A program made the translations under genes and the position numbers. A stretch of 64,000 nt of DNA, from assembly GCA_040221475.1 (NCBI GenBank), contig JAVKEJ010000060.1:62001-126000 (forward strand). Direction: 5' to 3'. The stretch is from WLXB01 sp040221475. Lineage in GTDB: Bacteria > Pseudomonadota > Alphaproteobacteria > Rhodospirillales > Rhodospirillaceae. Shown here one piece after another: positions 7,667 to 15,811 of the stretch. Numbering within the stretch: the stretch's first letter is position 1; each line of letters starts with the position of its first letter. A model generated the notes under the pieces. It did no database searches. It saw only the letters and a program-made list of their open reading frames with translations, and was not told the DNA's origin.

Positions 7667-10600
7667 TCAACTGATTGACTTTGTGCCCCTAACGGTAAGG
7701 TTGATCACTATCACTTCGATCGCTTGAACTCCCGGGAAGCTTCCTGAGATGGAATCCCAATATCCTCCCAGCGCATCCTCAAGCTCAGTGATTCCAACCC
7801 GCTTCTTCCCAATCAGCCACTTGGACTGAGTAGAGCGGCCTTGCCAAACCAACAGAAAAATACCGCAACCAGCCGTCGTCTCTCGAAGGTAGTCACCTGC
7901 GAGTTGATTGCGCAGGCGCTCGCAGAGTTTGGGGCCTGACCACCCTTGGTCGAGCAGCTTTAGTTCAATAGGAACTGGTGAAACGACGTGTGGTGCTTGA
8001 GTCCAGATATCAGGCCGCTGGCGGTTGGAAAGCTCATTTTCTTGAGCGCAGTTATAGCGACCTGATGACTGATCGTTGAGCCAACCTGCAATAAGGTTTC
8101 GCATTTCTGGCTCGTCATCGGCTCTCTGCCAAGTCTTGTAAGGGCTGTTATTACCGCGTTCGAGCCAACTTCTGAGGTCTATCAAACGGTTTCTAGTGAG
8201 ATCGAAAAGTTGTCGATGCGTTTCTGGAGTTCGTACTTGGTGGATGTGAAATTCTCTGACTTGCTGCACGGACCAAGGTTTAAGATCCGCATCTGCCTCG
8301 GCGCGCTTATAGGCGCGTTTTTTCATCCACGGTCTATAACTGGAGTCTGGATGGTTGTTCGCGAGCTCAGCAAGCGCAACATAGGTTTGCTTGCCCGGTA
8401 TCTCAGACAAAAGACCGAATAGCCTGTTCCGCGCTTCCTGTGCGTCATCTCGCAGGCCCGGATGATAGACGCCCTTTCCAGCACGCTCGATGTCTTCCTC
8501 AGCACGTACGAATCGGTGCATGAGAACATAAAGTGATTTCAGATGCTCTGTGGAGCGGAAGCTGCCATGCCCATCACCTAAACTGGTCGAATGACGTGAG
8601 CCCATCAGCTTCGTGATAAACAGCTGCGCCTCTTTTGAGCCCTCCTCCGGCTGCAAAGAGTCTAACCAGTTCTCCACCGCAGGAATAGCGTTCTCTGAAT
8701 CAGCGTCAACCCAAAGTGCGAACCAAGTTGACCCAAGGTCGCTAGTAGATTCACTACCAATCTTGCTCTGCGCTAGCTTAGCAATACGGTCTGCGTTGGC
8801 GCCACCAGCAGCAACAATATTCATGCAGTAACGCAAGACGTCCCCGTCCTGAACGTCATGAGTCTCCAACCAATTAAGCAACCAGGGGGCAAGTGACCTA
8901 TGAAGCCAAGGAGCGCTGTAGACAAGATCGTTCAGAATGTAATGTTCAGGCTTTCCGTTCTCGGTGTTTTCGAGTTCCCATTGCAATTCAGTGAGCACCG
9001 CGTCGAGCACTAAGCCCGGTCGGGATCGATTCACTTGGTCAAGCCAACTGGGGAAACCATTTAGATCCCAAACAATGTATCTAAGAGCATGACGAATTTC
9101 TGAATCACTTAGATGAGTAGGAAAATCGTCACTCTCACGGGATTCAATCTCAAGCCCCGCCATCGCGAAGATAAGTGAATACGGTATCGAACTAGTGTCG
9201 TCTCCTTCCGAACGCAGACCCGGTGTGAAGCTCCGCCAATGGGCAAGCGCAGCATCCCGATACGCATGCGCTACTTCTTCTCCGAAATCGTTACGCAATA
9301 CTTCCCAGTTGAAGCCGCCACGGCGGGTTGACCGAAAGTCACTATTTTCGACTTCGTTGAGCAACCACAATTGATGATTACTGAATTGACCCGGTTCTAG
9401 TCCGTGTGGTTGGCGTATGATATCTGGATCTGCTTTGAGCTGTTTGATCCAGTCGGCTCTATTCTTGTCTCGTTTAGCTTCTTCCCTTTTTTGTCTTCTT
9501 TTCCGCTTCTCTTCCGACTTCTGCCATTTGCGTTCAGATGCGGAGACTTCTGGGTTTAAGAGAGATTCTAAGTGTGTCTCGAGTACAGAGTTTCCTTGGA
9601 CCGCTTGTTTCAGTTCGTCGAGCAAATCTGAAGGTCGACCGGCTTCAACAAAAACTCCATGCGCGAGCGATAGCGATACCAACTTATCATCTTGAAGATT
9701 CCGAGTTTCGACGAAGCCGACAATATCTTTGAAACGGTCCGGACCAAACCTCCAGAAGTGACCCATCCATTGAACCCGCCAATGGTCAGTCAGTCGGCTT
9801 CCACTGCTTGCCAAAAAATGGTCGCGAGCTTGCTCCACACTGCGCCAAAACAATTGATCATTCAGATCGTGCCAACTGGGGACAAGCTCCGTGAGCTGAT
9901 CTTTGTAATCGTCATATTTCTCACCACGCCAGAAGCGCAAGGCTGGTTCACCTAATAAGATTGACAGAGCCTCGGGCCTCAAGGCTGATTCGGATCGCAC
10001 AGAAGCCGCACGTTCAACTGCATGAGTCGCTGGCCCGATCAGCCACGCGAACTCCTCCGAAACATGACATTCACCACGCTCGATATAAGGTTCACGTCCA
10101 AGGTAGTCGTTCAACCCTTTGACAATGGCCTCTAGCGGGGCATTTACATCAGAAATGTCACTCGTCGGTAGGCGGTCGATGAAACTATGAAGAGCTTGAC
10201 TCAAACCAGTAACGTTAAAGCGTTCGTACGCTTCCAGCCTCTCAATTGACGAGAGAAGAAATCTGACGGATCCGACATTCGGTTCGGCGTTAACAATGAC
10301 CTCTGCTAACAATCTTCGAGGAAACGGTTCCGGTGAACTTATCAGGTTTTGCCATAACTCATCTTTTTGTCTCTGAGAACCGCATGTCATTACGGCGCGC
10401 GTAGCTGCGATGCGCGCATAAATATCGCGTTTTGGGTTAATGGCAATTGGTGAAAGGACGGAAACACACTCAGTCATCTCTCCTTGCCAGACGAGACGGC
10501 CAAGGAAGAAGATGGCATCATCGCTATCTATATTGTCCGTAATGAGGCGGAACGTCTCATCGGTCAGGTCACTCTGAGCAATTCGCGCGATCGCGCTGTT

Positions 10601-11998
10601 GTCGCCTGCGGACCCCGCATCCTCATCAGCTGCGATCCGTTTGACGATATTGACAAGAAGCCCCTGCCTTACTTCAATGGGTAAGCGTGCGGCGTCGCCA
10701 CCTTCGACTGCAATCTCAGGCGAAATCCCAACCCCCCTTTGCCTGATTGCATCATCAAACAGCAAAAGCCAGGGCAATATGGGCCGAAGTCTAGGAGTGA
10801 TCACTTCTTGGCCGTATTGCGTTCGGAAGAACAGAGATTCAATGGCGTGGCGCGAGTTGGTACTTTTCAATAGCTCGTAGAACCATTCCGCGGCGAGTAA
10901 TTCTCGCACTTCTCGATGCCGAAACCTTACCAAGCCGTACAAAGCATCATTGAAGAGCGCGCGTTCGAGCAGAGCCTTTACTTCAGGCGGACTCCAATCT
11001 CCAAGAAGGGACTCTGCATTGATGCCTACCTCAGAATGTGTCGTGTCAGGAACGCGAATACCTGGCTCACCCGTCAAGATGACAGAAGCGGCGAGTATTT
11101 GTGCGCCTTGCTTCGCTTTTTCGCGACTCAAAGGTTGGAGTTGAGCACGAGATGGGTCGATCTCGTCCAGGCGGATATCGATACTATGTCGCAATAGCTC
11201 GAGGCGACCGTCTAGATTCTGATCTATTTCCCATTTCGCAAGAATGCCATCAAGGTCGAAGGGCCTTGCTGCCAGTGACATAAGGTTTGCGCGTTCTAGA
11301 TCATCGATGAGTCTATCAATATTCTGTGCGCCGCGATGCTCGGCGAAGAAACGGATATCTTTCTCGTTGAGTGGATCAAGAAAATAGACCTCGAGCGCAC
11401 TTTTGGATTTTTCTTTCTCCTTAGGGGCTTCTTCTTCAAAATCTTCTTCCTCGCCTTCAGCAACTTCCAATTTCGGCTTCTTGAAAGGCAGGAGTTTTTC
11501 CAACAGTTCCCGGTCCGAAACGGCTCGCCATGCGTAGGGACGGCTGGAAATGAAGATGTGTGCCCGGTGCTGAGCATCTTTAATGCGAGCCGCAAAGTGT
11601 CGAATCGCTTTCTCGAATGCCTTCGGATTATCCAGTCTAGCTTCATCAACTGAATCGAGGAAGAACCAAGCCTCTTCTTGTGATTTCATCCATTGATCAA
11701 GCGCGTTGGCATTGCCAACTTCGAACGCGTTCTCGAAGCCACCTTCAATAGCCTCGATCCTGATAAAGAAAGCAGCGTGACCCTGTTCTGCCATACGTCT
11801 GGCTCGGGCTTCCATCTCGTTGGTTTTACCCGCTCCAGCTTCGGCGAGAATGACACAGCGAAACTCTTTTTCTAGTTCGTTCCAGCCGGTGCGCTTCAGA
11901 TCACCCCAGAACGACTGTAACTCTTGTTCATCTGAGTCAGCTTCAGTCCTTGGAACCGACGAAAAATGCCGTGTTAATGGCACTGGCTTGTCAATCAT
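7667..11998 (-). CDS. Large STAND/NACHT-like ATPase with C-terminal PD-(D/E)XK nuclease
   Basis: 1443 residues. A P-loop NTPase begins almost at the N terminus: Walker A LAEAGAGKT (51-59), Walker B with downstream acidic residues WFFLDSVDEA (111-120), and the NACHT/STAND-type SSRPYAWRA (151-159). A charged Glu/Lys-rich insert follows at about 174-200, then a winged-helix-like region with FRHREVRELLAAEWF. The long middle part is helical and repeat-like, as in STAND sensors, with a highly basic helix around nt 9430-9540. The final 130 residues carry RPDI (D1330), PIELKL (E1345, K1347) and LRNQLAGDYLRE, a PD-(D/E)XK nuclease signature. Bacterial Avs/bNACHT anti-phage proteins link such ATPases to nucleases, usually N-terminal ones. 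An anti-phage role is inferred. Confidence 0.8.
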   Translation of the reverse strand: MIDKPVPLTRHFSSVPRTEADSDEQELQSFWGDLKRTGWNELEKEFRCVILAEAGAGKTNEMEARARRMAEQGHAAFFIRIEAIEGGFENAFEVGNANALDQWMKSQEEAWFFLDSVDEARLDNPKAFEKAIRHFAARIKDAQHRAHIFISSRPYAWRAVSDRELLEKLLPFKKPKLEVAEGEEEDFEEEAPKEKEKSKSALEVYFLDPLNEKDIRFFAEHRGAQNIDRLIDDLERANLMSLAARPFDLDGILAKWEIDQNLDGRLELLRHSIDIRLDEIDPSRAQLQPLSREKAKQGAQILAASVILTGEPGIRVPDTTHSEVGINAESLLGDWSPPEVKALLERALFNDALYGLVRFRHREVRELLAAEWFYELLKSTNSRHAIESLFFRTQYGQEVITPRLRPILPWLLLFDDAIRQRGVGISPEIAVEGGDAARLPIEVRQGLLVNIVKRIAADEDAGSAGDNSAIARIAQSDLTDETFRLITDNIDSDDAIFFLGRLVWQGEMTECVSVLSPIAINPKRDIYARIAATRAVMTCGSQRQKDELWQNLISSPEPFPRRLLAEVIVNAEPNVGSVRFLLSSIERLEAYERFNVTGLSQALHSFIDRLPTSDISDVNAPLEAIVKGLNDYLGREPYIERGECHVSEEFAWLIGPATHAVERAASVRSESALRPEALSILLGEPALRFWRGEKYDDYKDQLTELVPSWHDLNDQLFWRSVEQARDHFLASSGSRLTDHWRVQWMGHFWRFGPDRFKDIVGFVETRNLQDDKLVSLSLAHGVFVEAGRPSDLLDELKQAVQGNSVLETHLESLLNPEVSASERKWQKSEEKRKRRQKREEAKRDKNRADWIKQLKADPDIIRQPHGLEPGQFSNHQLWLLNEVENSDFRSTRRGGFNWEVLRNDFGEEVAHAYRDAALAHWRSFTPGLRSEGDDTSSIPYSLIFAMAGLEIESRESDDFPTHLSDSEIRHALRYIVWDLNGFPSWLDQVNRSRPGLVLDAVLTELQWELENTENGKPEHYILNDLVYSAPWLHRSLAPWLLNWLETHDVQDGDVLRYCMNIVAAGGANADRIAKLAQSKIGSESTSDLGSTWFALWVDADSENAIPAVENWLDSLQPEEGSKEAQLFITKLMGSRHSTSLGDGHGSFRSTEHLKSLYVLMHRFVRAEEDIERAGKGVYHPGLRDDAQEARNRLFGLLSEIPGKQTYVALAELANNHPDSSYRPWMKKRAYKRAEADADLKPWSVQQVREFHIHQVRTPETHRQLFDLTRNRLIDLRSWLERGNNSPYKTWQRADDEPEMRNLIAGWLNDQSSGRYNCAQENELSNRQRPDIWTQAPHVVSPVPIELKLLDQGWSGPKLCERLRNQLAGDYLRETTAGCGIFLLVWQGRSTQSKWLIGKKRVGITELEDALGGYWDSISGSFPGVQAIEVIVINLTVRGTKSIS

Positions 11999-12149
11999 GA
12001 CGATGCCCTATCGACTCTAATGGAAGAGATTCTGGCAGTTCATGGTCGATCAGCCGAAGACTTAACAATCTTTTACCTCATAGTGTCCTGAAGCAGATTA
12101 CGCCGAGCAATACTTTGGAAAAATTGGATCTATTGTCATAGATACTCCT

Positions 12150-12440
12150 TTAGAGAACTGGCTCTATTCGCTCACCACTTTTATTACTATCGATGTTATC
12201 GATTACTTTGAGGTTGTATTCTTTGGTCATGCCTATGATTAGGAATGCGTCGATGATCCACCAAACCCCGGTAATGACCATTCCAAATACGGTGCAGGTC
12301 AGGATCAGCATGAGAATTCCGGACATGGTCCTCTTTAGATAGAAGCGGTGGGCACCAATAATTCCGAAGAAAAACCAAAGCGCAAAAGCCACACCTTCTG
12401 ACCGCTTAAGCGCGTCATACATTAAGTCGGAACGCGACAT
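12150..12440 (-). CDS. TM2-domain membrane protein
   Basis: 96 residues. The TM2 pattern is clear: two hydrophobic helices, with FFFGIIGAHRFYLKR in the first and a Trp-rich second helix containing GVWWIIDAFLI. TM2 proteins are small inner-membrane proteins of mostly unknown function and occur in defence and type VI/VII-related contexts. The N terminus (MSRSDLMYDALKRSE) is cytoplasmic-looking and the C terminus is a short polar tail. The gene follows a separate HTH gene on the same strand and precedes the STAND ATPase with a 151-bp gap, so co-transcription is possible but unproven. Confidence 0.75.
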   Translation of the reverse strand: MSRSDLMYDALKRSEGVAFALWFFFGIIGAHRFYLKRTMSGILMLILTCTVFGMVITGVWWIIDAFLIIGMTKEYNLKVIDNIDSNKSGERIEPVL

Positions 12441-12566
12441 ATCATCTTCCTAGACGCTCATTAAGACTAGTCACCACTATAAGGGGATGTTTACTATATC
12501 ATCAACCCACAAGAAGAGTCGGCTCTATAAGTCGGTGCGAGATCTGCATAACCAAATCTGATTCAT

Positions 12567-12809
12567 TCAATCTACTGCTTCAGCAACTTTCTTAAAGGCC
12601 TTTACGGCATCACAACCAATTTCGGCTGCGACTTGAGCGAACTCCACGACATCTAATCGTCGCTCACCACCCTCATACTTCGCCACGAATGACTGGGGTT
12701 TACCAAGTCTGTCGGCCAGTTCTTGTTGGGTGAGGCCCGCTTCTTTCCGCGCCGCCACAAGACTTTCCCGCAGAACCTTCTGAGCTCGGCTGTATACAGA
12801 TTTCTTCAT
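12567..12809 (-). CDS. Xre-family helix-turn-helix regulator
   Basis: 80 residues, nearly all one HTH_3 domain (LRESLVAARKEAGLTQQELADRLGKPQSFVAKYEGGERRLD, shown by the GLTQQELADRLGKPQS core). It is divergent from the nuclease-like gene at 12886, with 76 bp between starts, so it probably controls both genes from that gap. Small regulators of this type accompany restriction-modification and toxin genes as controller proteins. No partner domain is present. Function as a DNA-binding repressor is confident; its targets are inferred. Confidence 0.8.
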   Translation of the reverse strand: MKKSVYSRAQKVLRESLVAARKEAGLTQQELADRLGKPQSFVAKYEGGERRLDVVEFAQVAAEIGCDAVKAFKKVAEAVD

Positions 12810-12862
12810 TTTGGCGCGGGGACTTGATCCATAGCGCCAACAGAGCTAATCCGGTTTCAGGA

Positions 12863-12881
12863 TTATCCCAAAAAAGGATAA
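12863..12881. promoter_or_regulatory. Operator-like dyad between divergent HTH and nuclease genes
   Basis: TTATCC-N7-GGATAA forms a perfect 6-bp dyad four bases before the TTG start of the nuclease-like gene, and its right arm overlaps that gene's ribosome binding site (AAAAGGA). Binding of the neighbouring HTH protein here would block translation or transcription of the nuclease. The assignment is by position and symmetry only. Confidence 0.45.
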
Positions 12882-12885
12882 GTAG

Positions 12886-13338
12886 TTGCCGGATATAGAT
12901 ACCGTTCTTGATGAAAACGCGATTGTAACGGCCCTGGCTGAATGGCTGCGCTCTGAGGGTTTTACTGTGGATCAAGCACTGACGACCAAGGAGAAGGGGG
13001 TCGATATCATTGCCAGCCGAGGCGAAGAAACCTGGTACATTGAAGCCAAAGGCGGCACGAGTACCCGGAAAGGATCGCCCCGGCATGGCGAGGAGTTCAA
13101 CCCCAAACAGATCTTAAACCGTGTCGCGCAAGCGTTTTACACCGGGGCAAAGATGTTGAATGATCATGGTGGACCCAAAAGCAGGGTATTCCTGGCTTTT
13201 CCAGACTCAGTTGGTTTTCGAAACACCGTCAAACCGATCATTAACGCGTTGACGGCTTTAGGAATCGAATTGCTATGGGTCAATGGTGAGGGACGTGTGA
13301 GAGAAATTTCGGCTCGAAAAAATCAACCATCCAAATAA
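12886..13338 (+). CDS. Restriction-endonuclease-like protein, PD-(D/E)XK fold
   Basis: 150 residues from a TTG codon; no in-frame ATG is available upstream of the conserved region, and AAAGGA stands about 9 bases before it. The core is a textbook PD-(D/E)XK site: EKGVDIIASR (Asp near residue 43) followed by WYIEAKGGT (Glu-Ala-Lys near residues 56-58). The remainder (FNPKQILNRVAQAFYTGAKML, RVFLAFPD) supplies the helix and strand that follow the site in this fold. Divergent HTH gene on one side and a methyltransferase gene 182 bp downstream suggest a restriction-like set, but small proteins of this family also occur alone. Substrate unknown. Confidence 0.65.
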   Translation: MPDIDTVLDENAIVTALAEWLRSEGFTVDQALTTKEKGVDIIASRGEETWYIEAKGGTSTRKGSPRHGEEFNPKQILNRVAQAFYTGAKMLNDHGGPKSRVFLAFPDSVGFRNTVKPIINALTALGIELLWVNGEGRVREISARKNQPSK

Positions 13339-13351
13339 CCCGATTAGGGTA

Positions 13352-13520
13352 TTGACACAAATCTGAACCAGTATGGTAAAAAGTCACTTACCAGCGACTG
13401 CCCAGGTCGGGATGACCTGCCTCCAAGACATCTTCGGGATGATTTTGTCTGTGTAGCTTCACATGGTCCGCGGGACGCGGTGAAGAATCATACAACTTAT
13501 TAGACAAAAGGAGACGGGTT
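13352..13520 (+). promoter_or_regulatory. Promoter-like site and structured leader of the ParB-methyltransferase gene
   Basis: A perfect -35-like TTGACA at 13352-13357 is followed by weak -10 candidates near 13375-13382. Downstream lie CAGGTC-N5-GACCTG (13403-13419) and a nested stem CTTCAC...GTGAAG (13457-13485) with inner GTCC/GGAC. The ribosome binding site AAAGGAGA precedes the ATG at 13521. The leader may be structured mRNA or an operator region. Confidence 0.4.
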
Positions 13521-14861
13521 ATGCCACGTGCATCCCAGACGTCACGCATTCCGCGTGCCAAAGATCAAATCGTCCACAGAAACATCACTCACATAAAGCC
13601 ATCAAAGGAGAACCCTCGCACACATAGCGCAAGCCAAATCCATATAATCGCAGACAGTATTCAGACGTTCGGATTTATTGTCCCAATACTTATTGACGAA
13701 AATGGTTTCATCATTGCTGGGCATGGTCGTTTGGCAGCGGCAAAGTTACTTGGACTAAAACAGGTTCCAACGATCTGTGTAAGTGATCTAACCGACTCAC
13801 AGAAACGGGCCTATATCATCGCTGACAACCGTATCGCTGAGCTCGCGGGCTGGGATATGGAGCTGCTCGGCGCGGAACTTGAACATCTTGACGATTTAGA
13901 ACTCGACTTTGACCTTACCGTTACCGGGTTCGATATGGCCGAGATAGATATGCTTGTCTCACCGATTTCTGGTCAGGCTTCTGATCAAACATTGGAAGAA
14001 CAAGTCCCGCCGGTAGAAAAAACCATAATCTCTCGGCCTGGAGACCTTTGGATCTTGGGGCGGCACAGGCTTTACGTTGGTGACGCAACTCAATTCAGCG
14101 CCTACCAAAAGCTCATGGACGGTTCGTTAGCAAAGATTGTCTTCACGGACCCACCCTACAACGTGCCCATTAAGGGGAATGTCAGCGGACTAGGCTCTAA
14201 AATCCATGGTGAATTTATGATGGCATCTGGTGAGATGAGCCAGGATGAGTTCACTACCTTTCTTGAAAGCGTGTTCTACGAGTTGGTGGGGTGGAGCACA
14301 AAGGGCTCTATCCACTATATCTGTATGGACTGGCGTCACATGCAGGAACTCATGGATGCGGCTCACGATATATACAGTGAGGTCAAGAATGTATGCGTCT
14401 GGAATAAGACCAACGGCGGCATGGGTTCGTTTTATCGGTCAAAACACGAGTTTGTGTTTGTCCTTAAGAATGGAGCCAAACCACATATCAACAACTTCAA
14501 GCTCGGCCAGAAAGGCCGGTATCGCACCAACGTATGGGACTACGCCGGGGCCAGCAGTTTCGGAGAAAGCCGGACCGAAGATCTGGAGATGCATCCGACG
14601 GTTAAGCCCGTTCAGATGATCTGTGACGCACTTTTAGATTGCTCCAATCGTGGCGACATTGTCCTCGATCCCTTTGGGGGTAGTGGCAGTACTCTCATCG
14701 CTGCAGAACGCGTTGGCCGAAATGCCAGGCTCATGGAGTTGGACCCGAAATACGCTGACGTGATCATTCGCCGATGGGAGGCCTATACGGGAGACACAGC
14801 GACAGAAGAGCACACGAAGGAGTCATTCCGAGACCGAGCGGAGGTGTGTCATGACCAATAA
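13521..14861 (+). CDS. ParB-domain DNA methyltransferase fusion
   Basis: 446 residues. Residues 17-115 form a ParB/Srx-like nuclease domain (ENPRTHSASQIHIIADSI, then FIIAGHGRLAAAK). Residues 170-430 form an N4/N6 DNA methyltransferase. The catalytic TDPPYN motif is at 209-214 and the SAM-binding FGGSGST at 385-391, so the order is catalytic before SAM motif, as in beta-group enzymes. Such fusions are common on alphaproteobacterial prophages and integrative elements and methylate adenine or cytosine in unknown target sites. The stop overlaps the DUF5681 gene by 11 bp. Together with the recombinase downstream it is part of the island's cargo. Confidence 0.88.
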   Translation: MPRASQTSRIPRAKDQIVHRNITHIKPSKENPRTHSASQIHIIADSIQTFGFIVPILIDENGFIIAGHGRLAAAKLLGLKQVPTICVSDLTDSQKRAYIIADNRIAELAGWDMELLGAELEHLDDLELDFDLTVTGFDMAEIDMLVSPISGQASDQTLEEQVPPVEKTIISRPGDLWILGRHRLYVGDATQFSAYQKLMDGSLAKIVFTDPPYNVPIKGNVSGLGSKIHGEFMMASGEMSQDEFTTFLESVFYELVGWSTKGSIHYICMDWRHMQELMDAAHDIYSEVKNVCVWNKTNGGMGSFYRSKHEFVFVLKNGAKPHINNFKLGQKGRYRTNVWDYAGASSFGESRTEDLEMHPTVKPVQMICDALLDCSNRGDIVLDPFGGSGSTLIAAERVGRNARLMELDPKYADVIIRRWEAYTGDTATEEHTKESFRDRAEVCHDQ

Positions 14862-15237
14862 GAATGGAGACGATGACGGCTACGAGGTTGGTTATCGCAA
14901 GCCTCCCAAAGAGCATCAGTTCAAGCCGGGGCAGTCGGGAAATTTGAAAGGACGAGGACGAAAAAAGCCCCAAGGGTTTGTTGAGTATCTCGTTGACATG
15001 TTATCCGAAAACAAGACGGTGAAAATTGATGGTGAAGTCAGAAAGGAGAAAGTGCTCAAGTTGCTAGCCAGGTCGATGTTGAACAAGGCTCTTAACGGTG
15101 ACTACAAGACTCTACAGTGGATTTTGGATGCACTACCCGCTGAGTCTATGCGTGCGGAAGAGGTGCATAGAACAAGAGAAGAGTTAATCGAATTGATGAT
15201 CGCTGCCGGGCGTAAAGTCGATGCCGAGGAGAAGTAG
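14851..15237 (+). CDS. DUF5681 domain protein
   Basis: 128 residues. The N-terminal signature GYRKPPKEHQFKPGQSGN followed by KGRGRKKP is typical of DUF5681, a family found beside ParB-methyltransferase genes on mobile elements and prophages. The rest is a helical region of about 80 residues. Start and upstream stop overlap by 11 bp, so the two proteins are probably coupled. Biochemical function is unknown; a phage packaging or DNA-binding role has only contextual support. Confidence 0.8.
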   Translation: MTNKNGDDDGYEVGYRKPPKEHQFKPGQSGNLKGRGRKKPQGFVEYLVDMLSENKTVKIDGEVRKEKVLKLLARSMLNKALNGDYKTLQWILDALPAESMRAEEVHRTREELIELMIAAGRKVDAEEK

Positions 15238-15298
15238 GAGGCACCTGATATAGACCTCAAAAATAAGATGATAATCATATATAATAGCTGAAAAAAAG

Positions 15299-15348
15299 AC
15301 TGGCATTCTCTCCCCCCGGAAGCATGCATGGGGGGAGAGGAGACCAGT
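15299..15348 (+). promoter_or_regulatory. Long hairpin next to the DUF2924 ribosome binding site
   Basis: CTCTCCCCCC (15308-15317) pairs perfectly with GGGGGGAGAG (15330-15339) around a 12-nt loop, and an outer ACTGG/CCAGT pair (15299-15303 with 15344-15348) extends it. The purine-rich 3' side (GAGAGGAGA) contains the only Shine-Dalgarno candidate for the ATG at 15350. The stem could therefore hide the site. It could also be a recombination site of the adjacent serine recombinase. Confidence 0.5.
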
Positions 15349-15349
15349 T

Positions 15350-15811
15350 ATGAACGACACCTTAGAAAAGAGAATAAAAGCTTTAGCCAATTGCGACACG
15401 CCGGAACTTCAAACCCGATGGTCAGAAACCTTCAAGTCGCAACCACCTAAAAACGCAAGCCGAGATTTTCTGCATCGGGCTTTAGCCCATCACGCACAAG
15501 TCGAGGCGCTTGGGGGCCTTAAAGCTAAAATCAAACGCCGCCTGGCGCAGATGACCAAGGCCATGGCTGCTGACCCTGAGTATAGCCCTGGCCCAGCGCC
15601 ATCCCTCAGGGCAGGGACCAAGCTGGTGCGGGAGTGGCAGGGCAAACGCTTTGAGGTCATGATCCTTGAGACAGGTTTTGCCTTTGACGGTCGCACCTAT
15701 GACAGTCTCTCCCAGATCGCCACAGACATCACCGGCACCCGCTGGTCGGGGCCCTTGTTCTTCGGTCTCAAGGGGGCAGGCAGAAATACTCAGGTGCGCC
15801 ATGTCGCGTGA
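15350..15811 (+). CDS. DUF2924 domain protein
   Basis: 153 residues. The layout matches DUF2924: an N-terminal helical part (LQTRWSETFKSQPPKNASRD, then FLHRALAHHAQ), a middle basic helix, and a C-terminal segment RTYDSLSQIATDITGTRWSG with FFGLK, which resembles the RAMA-like/DUF2924 DNA-binding motif. Members nearly always precede a large serine recombinase in alphaproteobacterial mobile elements, as here, where the genes overlap by 11 bp. It probably acts as an accessory or directionality factor of the recombinase; that role is inferred from linkage. Confidence 0.85.
   Translation: MNDTLEKRIKALANCDTPELQTRWSETFKSQPPKNASRDFLHRALAHHAQVEALGGLKAKIKRRLAQMTKAMAADPEYSPGPAPSLRAGTKLVREWQGKRFEVMILETGFAFDGRTYDSLSQIATDITGTRWSGPLFFGLKGAGRNTQVRHVA

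Noticed and set aside
15666..15800. Longer start of the serine recombinase
   Set aside because: The extension lies within DUF2924 in another frame, and the conserved resolvase domain begins after the ATG at 15801.
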